A DNA stretch of 64,000 nt from Nipponacmea schrenckii (taxonomy: Eukaryota > Mollusca > Gastropoda > Lottiidae), in contig CM060203.1 of NCBI GenBank assembly GCA_030562195.1, positions 1,502,208-1,566,207 on the forward strand. Direction: 5' to 3'. Each line of letters starts with the position of its first letter. Positions within the stretch are counted from its first letter, which is position 1. Below, one piece after another: positions 1 through 9,387 of the stretch. The notes beneath the pieces are model-generated. The model was not told the origin of the DNA and did no database searches. It was given only the letters and a program-made list of their open reading frames with translations. Both the position numbers and the translations under genes were made by a program.

Positions 1-97
1 AAACGTATCCATTACAACTTGCACAATCGGGGTAATTACCTGGCAGGGTGTAAACATCAGTGCATTTACTGACAAAAATACAGTTCTGATACGGATT
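1..97 (-). CDS. Partial third paralogue: fragment of chitin-binding domain 2
   Basis: The reverse strand encodes the first half of a chitin-binding domain almost identical to domain 2 of the two large genes (NPYQNC, then KCTDVYTLPGNYPDCASC), with Asp where they have Asn before the third cysteine. It runs off the left edge of the window, so the rest of the gene lies outside. Upstream of AATCCG (position 97) similarity to the large genes stops at once. There is no Thr-Ser-Ala sequence. The reverse strand there reads a pyrimidine-rich stretch ending in CCCCAG, so this may be a 3' splice site and the fragment an exon of a differently built gene. Alternatively it is a truncated pseudogene copy. 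I am fairly sure of the homology and unsure of the gene model. Confidence 0.6.
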
Positions 98-305
98 CTG
101 GGGTATGATTGGTAGAACGAAGATGCCCCTTTTATTTCCTTTTCCCAGTATTACTAGCCATTTGCATTGTGACACCTTCGCAGTGTCAAATTATTACATA
201 CTTAAGCCACAATTACGGACTTGTGTCAATACAGAGGAATCTGTCGAGGCTAATATACAATCCACAGTTACAATATTTCGTAATACAAGAAAGGTAGCTG
301 TAGCA
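98..305. other. Unassigned sequence beside the third paralogue
   Basis: This sequence has no counterpart beside genes A or B. The plus strand has an open stretch (109-297) that reads like a hydrophobic leader, but it has no ATG in that frame and ends near a weak donor-like AAG/GTAGCT. On the minus strand the reading frame of the chitin-domain fragment stays open to about position 200. Neither is enough for a gene call. Confidence 0.3.
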
Positions 306-552
306 GACAAGGTATAAGACAAAGTTCGTATAAGATTAAAAGACTTTGTGAATGTGAAGATATATTATAAGGATATGTAGAGAACAGGGAAAAGGTACCT
401 CATGGACTTAATTGTGTCAATAGAATTCATTCTCGAGGTCTTCTTAATGTAAAGATAATGTACAATGCGGCCTGCTATCAAAGGGATTGAGTGGCTGAGA
501 AATTACAAGCTCGTGGTAGGTCTTACTGTTTCACAAATATTTACTCTTATAT

Positions 553-1221
553 GTGCAGACAAGATATTTGGTTGGAGATATAAGCTTGGGCTTGCTGTTG
601 TAGGTTTCCTTTGCTACTAGGCTAGTAGGTCTATGACGTATTGGATATTGGACTCTTCTTCTATTCCCAAAACACAATGAATTGAAGGCACATTAAAACA
701 TATAACAAATCCTACTTTATGTTCATCAAACACTAATGGCACTCTACTGTATCAAAAGATCTACCTCAGACCTTTCTCTTCCCAGTCAACCGTCCTTTTC
801 CCTTGCCAAAGAGTGAATGAGTCGAAAGATGTCCTCTCATAGTTTAATACCTATATTTATATTATCCTAATTAAGGATATCTGTTAGAACTTAGATAAAA
901 TGCATCCCTTAATTCTACAGTAATTTACCCACACATGGTTTTACTTTTCAAGTACCCGATAGGTGACGATAAAAGATGTAAGATCTTGTCCTATGAAATA
1001 GATAGACATCTTACCAGATGTACCTTAATACTTAATTAATTAGACAACCCATGGTTTTAACTTTTCAAGTATTAGAAGTGTGACACTAATGACATAAGAT
1101 TCACAACGAATCTGTTTGATATAAACCTCTTCCCAGCTGTGTGAAATTAACTAAAGGCGAGTCTTTTGATTCAGTAGAGCTTAACAATAATTCATCAATT
1201 ATAACAATGCTACAGTCATAT
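553..1221. other. 669-bp segment present in the gene A flank, absent from the gene B flank
   Basis: The gene B flank reads CTTATAT directly into GGACCG. In the gene A flank the same two words are separated by 669 bp, with ATAT at both junctions. No terminal inverted repeat, poly-A tail or coding sequence is visible inside. It could be an insertion in A, or a deletion in B through ATAT microhomology. Confidence 0.6.
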
Positions 1222-1270
1222 GGACCGTTTCGAGTATTCCAAAAATATAAAATACATTTCAAAACTACAT

Positions 1271-1276
1271 TTTATT
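1271..1276 (-). terminator. Polyadenylation signal AATAAA of gene A
   Basis: TTTATT on the plus strand is AATAAA on the coding strand. It lies 198 bases downstream of the TGA/TAA position of gene A, exactly the spacing seen in gene B. The conserved spacing supports use of this signal and a short 3' UTR. Confidence 0.55.
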
Positions 1277-1473
1277 TCATTACATAAACATGTGTTATAC
1301 GATAATTAATTGACAAAAGAAACACAAGTAATTATTAAAATCTATAATGAAAAAAATTAATAAAAAAGTAGAAGATTTGAACAAATAATTTAGAAGTTAA
1401 AATAATAAATGGAATCCTTTCCTGTGCATTTGACCATGTAATTCTTGCTGAGTCCATTCAACTGTCAAGAATT

Positions 1474-4400
1474 TTACCAAGTTTCACACGTGGCGTCAGC
1501 AGGGAAAACACATGCTCCTGAACTAGAATCGTAGTTAGTACCCGATGGACATGGCCTTATAAATTTGGTGTTTCCTACACATGTGAAATATTGAGTACAA
1601 TCGTCACAGTCCGGATGATTTCCAGTGACTTTACCTTCACAGGTAGTTATACACAATGGATTCAGTCCAGACGGTGATGTGGCGCTTGTGGCCGAAGTCG
1701 GTCCTGTGTAGGGAGAGGTTCTACATACTGCGTTCTGGATGTAGTCACATTGTCCAATCGCAGCGTTGTAATACAAATTTGGCAAACAGTCGAACGTAGA
1801 AAGAGTTCCCAGGTAGCATTTGATAAATTTGGAGCAATCTCCACAGTGTGCGTACAAACCATAGGGTTTACCACTACAAGACGTCGTGCATTCATCCCAG
1901 ATATAAGTTGGACTTGTCATACTTGTAGCCGAGGTCGCACTTGTAGCAGATGTCGCTGAAGTAGCAGATGTTGGACTAGTCGCTGATGTTGCTGATGTTG
2001 CAGACGTAGCTGATGTTCCTGATGTTGCAGACGTAGCTGATGTAGCTGATGTTGCAGATGTTGCAGATGTTGCACTAGTAGCTGATGTTGCAGATGTTGC
2101 ACTAGTAGCTGATGTTGCGCTAGTAGCTGATGTCGCAGACGTAGCCGATGTTGCACTTGTTGCAGATGTTCCTGATGTTGCACTTGTAGCTGATGTAGCA
2201 GATGTTGCACTAGTTGCCGAAGTTGCAGACGTAGCTGATGTTGCTGAGGTCGCACTTGTAGCTGATGTTGCAGAAGTGGCCGATGTCGCTGACGTAGCAG
2301 ATGTTGCACTTGTCGCTGATGTTGCTGAGGTCGCACTCGTAGCCGATGTAGCTGATGTTGCAGATGTAGCTGATGTTGCAGACGTAGCTGATGTTGCGGA
2401 AGTTGCACTAGTTGCCGAAGTTGCAGATGTAGCTGATGTTGCTGAGGTTGCACTTGTAGCTGATGTTGCAGAAGTGGCAGAGGTCGCTGACGTAGCAGAT
2501 GTTGCACTTGTCGCTGATGTTGCTGAGGTCGCACTCGTAGCCGATGTAGCTGATGTTGCAGATGTAGCTGATGTTGCAGACGTAGCTGATGTTGCGGAAG
2601 TTGCACTAGTTGCCGAAGTTGCAGATGTAGCTGATGTTGCGGAGGTTGCACTTGTAGCTGATGTTGCAGAAGTGGCAGATGTCGCTGACGTAGCAGATGT
2701 TGCACTTGTCGCTGATGTTGCTGAGGTCGCACTCGTAGCCGATGTAGCTGATGTTGCAGACGTAGCTGATGTTGCGGAAGTGGCACTTGTAGCCGATGTT
2801 GCAGAAGTAGCAGATGTCGCTGACGTTGCAGATGTTGCACTTGTCGCTGATGTTGCAGAAGTGGCAGATGTTGCTGACGTAGCAGATGTTGCACTTGTCG
2901 CTGATGTTGCTGAGGTCGCACTCGTAGCCGATGTAGCTGATGTTACAGACGTTGCTGATGTTGCGGAAGTGGCACTTGTAGCCGATGTTGCAGAAGTAGC
3001 AGATGTCGCTGACGTTGCAGATGTTGCACTTGTCGCTGATGTTGCTGACGTCGCACTTGTAGCCGATGTAGCTGATGTTGCAGATGTAGCTGATGTTGCT
3101 GAGGTCGCACTTGTAGCTGATGTTGCAGAAGTAGCAGATGTTGCTGACGTTGCAGACGTAGCTGATGTTGCAGACGTAGCTGATGTTGCACTAGTAGCTG
3201 ATGTCGCAGACGTAGCTGATGTTGCACTTGTTGCAGATGTTGCTGATGTTGCACTAGTAGCTGATGTTGCCGAGGTTGCACTTGTGGCTGATGTAGCCGA
3301 TGTTGCACTAGTGGCTGATGTTGCTGATGTCGCTGATGTCGCACTAGTAGCTGATGTCGCAGATGTAGCAGATGTTGCCGATGTTGCACTTGTCGCTGAT
3401 GTTGGTGAGGTCGCACTTGTAGCCGATGTAGCTGATGTTGCAGATGTAGCTGATGTTGCAGACGTAGCTGATGTTGCGGAAGTTGCACTAGTTGCACTAG
3501 TTGCCGAAGTTGCAGATGTAGCTGATGTTGCTGAGGTTGCACTTGTAGCAGATGTTGCACTAGTAGCTGATGTTGCTGATGTTGCACTAGTAGCTGATGT
3601 TGCACTTGTAGCTGATGTCGCAGACGTAGCCGATGTTGCACTTGTTGCAGATGTTGCTGATGTTGCACTGGTAGCTGATGTTGCCGAGGTTGCACTTGTG
3701 GCTGATGTAGCCGATGTTGCACTAGTGGCTGATGTTGCTGATGTCGCACTAGTAGCTGATGTCGCAGATGTAGCTGATGTTGCCGATGTTGCACTTGTCG
3801 CTGATGTTGCGTGAGGTCGCACTTGTAGCTGATGTTGCAGAGTAGTATGTTGCTGACGTAGCAGATGTTGCACTTGTCGCTGATGTTGCTGAGGTCGCAC
3901 TTGTAGCCGATGTAGCTGATGTTGCGGAGTAGCTGATTTGCAGGACTGTAGCCGATGTTGCAAAACGAGCTGATGTTGCGAGGTGCACTAGTTGCCAGTT
4001 GCGAAGTTGCAGATGTAGCTGATGTTGCCGAGGTTGCACTTGTAGGCAGATGTTGCCTTGTCGCTGATGTTGCTGAGGTCGCACTCGTTGCCGATGTAGC
4101 TGATGTTGCACTTGTAGCTGATGTTGCAGAAGTGGCAGATGTCGCTGACGTAGCAGATGTTGCACTTGTCGCCGATGTTGCTGAGGTCGCACTCGTAGCC
4201 GATGTAGCTGATGTTACAGACGTTGCTGATGTTGCGGAAGTGGCACTTGTAGCCGATGTTGCAGAAGTAGCAGATGTCGCTGACGTTGCAGATGTTGCAC
4301 TTGTCGCTGATGTTGCTGACGTCGCACTTGTAGCCGATGTAGCTGATGTTGCAGATGTAGCTGATGTTGCTGAGGTCGCACTTGTAGCTGATGTTGCAGA

Positions 4401-6860
4401 AGTAGCAGATGTTGCTGACGTAGCAGACGTAGCTGATGTTGCAGACGTAGCTGATGTTGCACTAGTAGCTGATGTCGCAGACGTAGCTGATGTTGCACTT
4501 GTTGCAGATGTTCCTGATGTTGCACTAGTAGCTGATGTTGCCGAGGTTGCACTTGTGGCTGATGTAGCCGATGTTGCACTAGTGGCTGATGTTGCTGATG
4601 TCGCACTAGTAGCTGATGTCGCAGATGTAGCAGATGTTGCCGATGTTGCACTTGTCGCTGATGTTGGTGAGGTCGCACTTGTAGCCGATGTAGCTGATGT
4701 TGCAGATGTAGCTGATGTTGCAGACGTAGCTGATAATGCGGAAGTTGCACTAGTTGCACTAGTTGCCGAAGTTGCAGATGTAGCTGATGTTGCTGAGGTT
4801 GCACTTGTAGCAGATGTTGCACTAGTAGCTGATGTTGCTGATGTTGCACTAGTAGCTGATGTTGCACTTGTAGCTGATGTTGCAGACGTAGCCGATGTTG
4901 CACTTGTTGCAGATGTTGCTGATGTTGCACTGGTAGCTGATGTTGCCGAGGTTGCACTTGTGGCTGATGTAGCCGATGTTGCACTAGTGGCTGATGTTGC
5001 TGATGTCGCACTAGTAGCTGATGTCGCAGATGTAGCAGATGTTGCCGATGTTGCACTTGTCGCTGATGTTGGTGAGGTCGCACTTGTAGCTGATGTTGCA
5101 GAAGTGGCAGATGTCGCTGACGTAGCAGATGTTGCACTTGTCGCTGATGTTGCTGAGGTCGCACTTGTAGCCGATGTAGCTGATGTTGCAGATGAAGCTG
5201 ATGTTGCGGAAGTTGCACTAGTTGCACAAGTTGCCGAAGTTGCAGATGTAGCTGATGTTGCTGAGGTTGCACTTGTAGCAGATGTTGCGCTTGTCGCTGA
5301 TGTTGCTGAGGTCGCACTCGTAGCCGATGTAGCTGATGTTGCGGAAGTAGCTGATGTTGCTGAAGTGGCACTTGTAGCCGATGTTGCAGAAGTAGCAGAT
5401 GTCGCTGATGTTGCTGAGGTGGCACTCGTAACCGATGTAGCCGATGTAGCTGATGTTGCAGATGTAGCCGATGTTGCTGAGGTCGCACTTGTAGCCGATG
5501 TTGCAGAAGTAGCAGATGTCGCTGACGTAGCAGATGTTGCACTTGTCATTGATGTTGCTGAGGTCGCACTCGTTGCCGATGTAGCTGATGTTGCAGATGT
5601 AGCTGATGTTGCAGACGTAGCTGATGTTGCGGAAGTTGCACTAGTTGCCGAAGTTGCAGATGTAGCTGATGTTGCGGAGGTTGCACTTGTAGCTGATGTT
5701 GCAGAAGTAGCAGATGTCGCTGACGTAGCAGATGTTGCACTTGTCGCTGATGTTGCTGAGGTCGCACTCGTAGCCGATGTAGCTGATGTTGCAGACGTAG
5801 CTGATGTTGCTGAAGTGGCACTTGTAGCCGATGTTACAGAAGTAGCAGATGTCGCTGACGTTGCAGATGTTGCACTTGTCGCTGATGTTGCTGACGTCGC
5901 ACTTGTAGCCGATGTAGCTGATGTTGCAGATGTAGCTGATGTTGCTGAGGTCGCACTAGTAGCTGAAGTTGCACATTGGACCTCGGCAGTGTATGAGCAG
6001 ACACCGGTCAGATAATCAAAACCCTGGCCAGACGGACAAGGTTGCTCATAGCCCTGTCCACCTACGCAAGAAACGTATCCATTACAACTTGCACAATTGG
6101 GGTAATTACCTGGCAGGGTGTAAACATCAGTGCATTTACTAACAAAAATACAGTTCTGATACGGATTAGGCGTTGGTTGTTCACTGGTTACAGAAACGGC
6201 ACTGGTTGCACTTGTAGCACTTGTAGGGCCAGTGTACACTGTAGTTGATGTTCCGCAGTAGGACTGATAGGCATAAGAACACATTCTAGAGGCTGCATCA
6301 AATATTAATCCTTGAGGACAGTCAAATTCGTATCTTTGAGAATTGGTGCATTGAACAAACTTTGTACAATCTCCACAATGTGGAAAATCTCCACTATCAC
6401 TTGATGAACACGTATCTTTACATTCAGCATATGGACTAGCGGCAGAGGTGGCACTCGTAGCTGAGGTGGCACTTGTAACAGAGGTGGCACTTGTAGCAGA
6501 GGTGGCACTTGTAGCAGAGGTGGCACTTGTAGCAGAGGTGGCACTTGTAGCTGAGGTGGCACTTGTAGCAGAGGTGGCACTTGTAGCTGATGTTGCTGAG
6601 GTTGCGCTTGTAGCAGAGGTGGCACTTGTAGCAGATGTTGCTGAGGTTGCACTTGTAGCAGAGGTGGCACTTGTAGCTGATGTTGCTGAGGTGGCACTTG
6701 TAGCTGATGTTGCTGAGGTGGCACTTGTAGCAGAGGTGGCACTTGTAGCTGATGTGGCTGTGGTTGCGCTTGTAACAGAAGTTGATGGAGAAACCTGATT
6801 CAATAGTATCACTATTATAACTGAAGACCACCAGAAGGGTCGTTTGTTTAGTCCAAACAT
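1474..6860 (-). CDS. Gene A: secreted mucin-like (Thr-Ser-Ala)n chitin-binding protein
   Basis: This single long exon encodes a protein of about 1,790 residues. The order is a signal peptide (MFGLNKRPFWW, then a hydrophobic core SSVIIVILL, cleavage probably near residue 26), a first Thr-Ser-Ala block of about 118 residues, chitin-binding domains 1 and 2 (residues about 147-202 and 237-296), a giant second block of about 1,350 residues, then domains 3 and 4 and a C-terminal CETW. Each domain has the peritrophin-A layout, with aromatic residues before the fifth cysteine and CPxG-like words. Two of every three repeat residues are Thr or Ser, as in densely O-glycosylated mucins, so a secreted, chitin-anchored gel or coat protein is inferred. 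The frame is lost in a patch at about 3810-4065 holding several small insertions and deletions; two cancel each other near 4044-4060. I read these as consensus errors in the repeat, but a real pseudogene cannot be excluded. Gene B is the close paralogue. Confidence 0.85.
1486..1653 (-). other. Gene A chitin-binding domain 4 (8-Cys peritrophin-A type)
   Basis: Cysteines are spaced C-x3-C-x10-C-x2-C-x5-C-x9-C-x12-C-x7-C, from CITTC to the last cysteine before ETW and the stop. TQYFTC supplies the aromatic residues and CPSGTNYD matches the family's CPxGxxF/YD word. The domain closes the protein. Confidence 0.85.
1723..1890 (-). other. Gene A chitin-binding domain 3 (8-Cys peritrophin-A type)
   Basis: It has the same C-x3-C-x10-C-x2-C-x5-C-x9-C-x12-C-x7-C spacing, with HCGDCSKFIKC at its centre. 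It differs from gene B domain 3 at one residue (Asn versus Ser in the LPNLYYN word). A 23-residue linker with short Thr-Ser-Ala runs separates it from domain 4. Confidence 0.85.
1915..5970 (-). repeat. Giant (Thr-Ser-Ala)n coding array of gene A, 9-bp unit
   Basis: About 450 copies of a 9-bp codon triplet encode Thr-Ser-Ala. Substitutions fall mostly on third codon positions. Serine is written both as TCN and AGY. The few replacements mostly hit the Ala position (Val, Pro, Gly, Met). Higher-order periods are visible: a marker word recurs at 2331, 2529, 2727 and 2916 (198, 198 and 189 bp), another at 4664 and 5069 (405 bp), and the module near 2943 is repeated near 4214. Confidence 0.9.
3810..4065 (-). 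other. Frame-breaking patch inside gene A
   Basis: Several one- and two-base insertions or deletions cluster here, whereas thousands of flanking repeat bases keep phase. The copies of one module at 2943 and 4214 are 1,271 bp apart, which is 2 more than a multiple of 9, as expected if this patch carries a net phase error. Poor long-read consensus in a repeat is the simplest explanation. Confidence 0.7.
5973..6152 (-). other. Gene A chitin-binding domain 2 (8-Cys peritrophin-A type)
   Basis: Spacing is C-x5-C-x12-C-x2-C-x5-C-x9-C-x12-C-x7-C; the first two intervals are each two residues longer than in the other domains. Recognisable words are CTDVYTLPGNYPNC and CPSGQGFD. This is the domain whose start is also present in the third paralogue at 1-97. 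Confidence 0.85.
6255..6422 (-). other. Gene A chitin-binding domain 1 (8-Cys peritrophin-A type)
   Basis: Spacing is C-x3-C-x10-C-x2-C-x5-C-x9-C-x12-C-x7-C, with HCGDCTKFVQC and CPQGLIFD as landmarks. A 34-residue linker to domain 2 holds short Thr-Ser-Ala and Val-Ser runs and EQPTPNPYQN. Confidence 0.85.
6423..6782 (-). repeat. First (Thr-Ser-Ala)n block of gene A
   Basis: Forty or so tripeptide copies sit between the signal peptide and domain 1. Local DNA units are homogenised around the plus-strand word GAGGTGGCACTTGTAGC, differing from the second block, so the two blocks have evolved separately. Confidence 0.85.
6783..6860 (-). other. Signal peptide of gene A
   Basis: The first 26 or so residues have a basic start (NKR), a hydrophobic core (SSVIIVILL) and a small-residue end (VSPSTS). 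Gene B has the same first 28 residues, so the leader is fully conserved. The start codon is the only in-frame ATG ahead of the leader and follows a TATA-like word. Confidence 0.75.
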
Positions 6861-6889
6861 GATGTATTTGAATGAATGAGAAGATATGT

Positions 6890-6902
6890 TTCATATATAA
6901 AA
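6890..6902 (-). promoter_or_regulatory. TATA-like element of gene A
   Basis: The coding strand reads TTTTATATATGA about 33 bases before the start codon. It occupies nearly the same place as the clearer TATA box of gene B, which implies a very short 5' UTR unless transcription starts further upstream. The surrounding promoter is recognisably homologous to that of B but more diverged than the coding domains. Confidence 0.4.
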
Positions 6903-7830
6903 TTACTCAGTACCTGAGGCTTTTGTTTCCTGATGTCATATATACCTGATTGCTGGTTTATAAAATCCAAGATTACACTCGTTGTAATATATATCTTCAT
7001 TATCAGCCTTCCACAGTTTCCTAAGGGCAATAACATGATCTTATTACCTATAACGGTGTTATCTGTAAATTTGACTATTTTGAAAAAAGCAATAAATGAT
7101 AATTAAATAGGGGTGCAACTCGTGCATTCGATCATTTCATTAACCGGTGACCAATGGGATAGACTTATTATTTGTTAAAACGTTGCAAGGTTGTCGTTTT
7201 GCCTTAGGATTCTATCCATTAGTTTTAATTACATCACGTAAATATAACTATTTAAATATCAAAAAATTTAAATCATATATCATACAGGTAGAGGTTTCCA
7301 GCGGGGTATATTAACATTTCTTTCTTTCTCTTCCCGCACAGTTCAGACCTTTTTTGAACTTTCCGAAAGATTATAATTCATTTATATAACCGCCTCATTT
7401 CCTACCAATTCTTTCAAATTTACCGAGCTCTTTTAATGAAATTATACATTTTTTTCACGAGTTATGTTGTGTGAAACACGTTGTATATAATATAACATTG
7501 AGGCGAAGCTTAGTTCTTACTAATTAGCCTACTTTGATAAATATCTTGCGACGTTTCGACGAGGATACTACCGTCTTTATCAAGCTATGTAAACAGATCA
7601 TAGAAACGGAAGTATCCTTGTTGAAACGTCACATGTCGTTTCCACATAATTGTGTCAATATTTGTATATTATTCTTCATGTACTAAATACCAGTCAGGAA
7701 AGTTAAGATTACTAGTACCTCCTTTATCGTGATTTATTTCAAAAATTGTATTTCTCAATAAAAAAAACTGGTTTCACAAAGTAGGAAAGAAAAACCCTTC
7801 TAATGTTGTTGCTAGGAGAAAAGATTTTGT
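6903..7830. other. Upstream region of gene A
   Basis: The first 170 bases or so match the gene B promoter in patches (GGCTTTTGTTTC, CTGATTGCT, TTTCCTTAGGG-like words). Beyond that the sequence is AT-rich and unique apart from the hairpin at 7548-7633. I see no coding sequence. Confidence 0.5.
7548..7633. repeat. Inverted repeat with a degenerate hammerhead-like core
   Basis: The arms 7548-7575 and 7606-7633 match at 24 of 28 positions around a 30-base loop. The minus strand carries TTGATAA, then a GACG/CGTC stem, then GAAACGTC. This resembles the hammerhead ribozyme layout CUGAUGA-stem II-GAAA with two core changes. Such motifs are known from Penelope-like elements and retrozymes. The changes make an active ribozyme unlikely. 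Confidence 0.4.
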
Positions 7831-8695
7831 TTATAAAACTGGCAAATATTGTTTTATAACGTTATGAATTCTTATCTTAATGACTGATGAACACTCAAAT
7901 TGTTTAAATCTTAACACTTTGTTTCACAGATAAATCTTATGATTAAATCTCAATAAAAACCTTAAAATAACACTGTGTCTGAACACGGTGTCTGAACATT
8001 GGTTTTATTCCTACAGATTTATAGTTTTTTGGTCAAAATTAAACATTCTAGGCCTCGGGACCTTAGTTTTCAAAGATATGTTTGTATAACAACCCACATT
8101 CTATTATAAATACAATCATCATTGTCGTGAATTCTGAAACCGACACAGAACATCTTAATAATTCGCTACCAAGTGTCCGCAAAGCTACTTATTTTTACGG
8201 AACAAAATTGACTTGTTATTAACAACATCGTCCAACCGAATGTCATGAAATGTACTTACTGATGTGAAAACAAGCAATGTTATTGCGCCATGTCTTGGGT
8301 GATTGGGCAATGTTATTGGGTGATATCTTGATGATATTCAAAAGGCGTTGGAAAGTTAATATTATTAAATTACTACGGTAGCTCACATACAACATAATTC
8401 ACTTACTTATTTTGAATAAAACTTTTAATATAAGGTGATATTAAGGTGATAATTGCTGTAATTTTAAATTAAAAACTTTATTTTCTATACAAGGATAAAC
8501 ATAAGGTTTTAAATTAAAACTTTTTGAGCATGGAGCTGATTGCCTACGTCGACTCACATACTGTATAGTATATATTATAAATCATAACATTTCATTTTGA
8601 ATTAAGAACTTTTCCAAGGTGACAAAAGGTGATAATTCCTGTATTTTTTATTCACCTAGGTGAAAACCAGTTTCACGATAATTTATTTTATTTTT
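7830..8695. repeat. Left copy of the duplication flanking the sequence gap
   Basis: It matches 9388-10385 over its whole length with small differences; the right copy has two extra segments of about 65-90 bp. The offset is about 1,557 bp. It may be a true tandem duplication, or two haplotypes wrongly joined across the gap. No coding sequence is apparent. Confidence 0.8.
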
Positions 8696-8887
8696 ATTCA
8701 CCAAATTCATGGGGAAAAATACAAATATTTGAAGATAAAATCGACTTTCCAAGTCTTTTCCGTTTTTCACATTAATTTTCCGTTTAAGATTATATATTTT
8801 GCCTTTTTGTACAAAACTTTTAGAAAATAGATTTTAGCTATCATACTTTCGTTTTGGATCCTGGAAAATGTACGATAGAACTTGTAT

Positions 8888-9387
8888 NNNNNNNNNNNNN
8901 NNNNNNNNNNNNNNNNNNNNNNNNNNNNNNNNNNNNNNNNNNNNNNNNNNNNNNNNNNNNNNNNNNNNNNNNNNNNNNNNNNNNNNNNNNNNNNNNNNNN
9001 NNNNNNNNNNNNNNNNNNNNNNNNNNNNNNNNNNNNNNNNNNNNNNNNNNNNNNNNNNNNNNNNNNNNNNNNNNNNNNNNNNNNNNNNNNNNNNNNNNNN
9101 NNNNNNNNNNNNNNNNNNNNNNNNNNNNNNNNNNNNNNNNNNNNNNNNNNNNNNNNNNNNNNNNNNNNNNNNNNNNNNNNNNNNNNNNNNNNNNNNNNNN
9201 NNNNNNNNNNNNNNNNNNNNNNNNNNNNNNNNNNNNNNNNNNNNNNNNNNNNNNNNNNNNNNNNNNNNNNNNNNNNNNNNNNNNNNNNNNNNNNNNNNNN
9301 NNNNNNNNNNNNNNNNNNNNNNNNNNNNNNNNNNNNNNNNNNNNNNNNNNNNNNNNNNNNNNNNNNNNNNNNNNNNNNNNNNNNNNN
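8888..9387. other. Assembly gap of 500 N
   Basis: This is a run of exactly 500 undetermined bases, the usual placeholder for a gap of unknown size. Nothing can be said about its content, and open frames through it are meaningless. Confidence 0.98.

Larger units (their letters stand above)
306..1473 (-). other. 3' UTR and downstream flank of gene A, duplicated beside gene B
   Basis: From GACAAGGTATAAGAC onward this stretch matches 15311-15821 at high identity up to the stop codon, so the duplication unit that produced genes A and B includes the 3' flank. The main difference is an extra segment at 553-1221 present only here. The part next to the stop codon (about 1271-1473) is the likely 3' UTR. 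Confidence 0.7.

Noticed and set aside
109..297. Hydrophobic leader-like frame on the plus strand
   Set aside because: It has no ATG, starts at a TTG, and lacks a convincing acceptor; only a weak donor-like AAG/GTAGCT is present.
3810..4065. Programmed frameshifting as explanation for the breaks in gene A
   Set aside because: Several different indels occur, two of them cancelling, with no slippery site or conserved position in gene B.
1917..5821. Gln/His/Leu-rich minus-strand frames overlapping genes A and B
   Set aside because: They are out-of-phase readings of the same 9-bp repeat, without leader or domain.
2276..6015. Long plus-strand frames of VADVAEVALV repeats opposite gene A, and the same opposite gene B
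   Set aside because: They are the antisense reading of the Thr-Ser-Ala codons. Domains, leader, stop context and third-position variation all support the minus strand only.
7109..7123. 15-bp word AGGGGTGCAACTCGT shared with about 52189
   Set aside because: The flanks do not match, so it may be chance or too short a remnant to classify.
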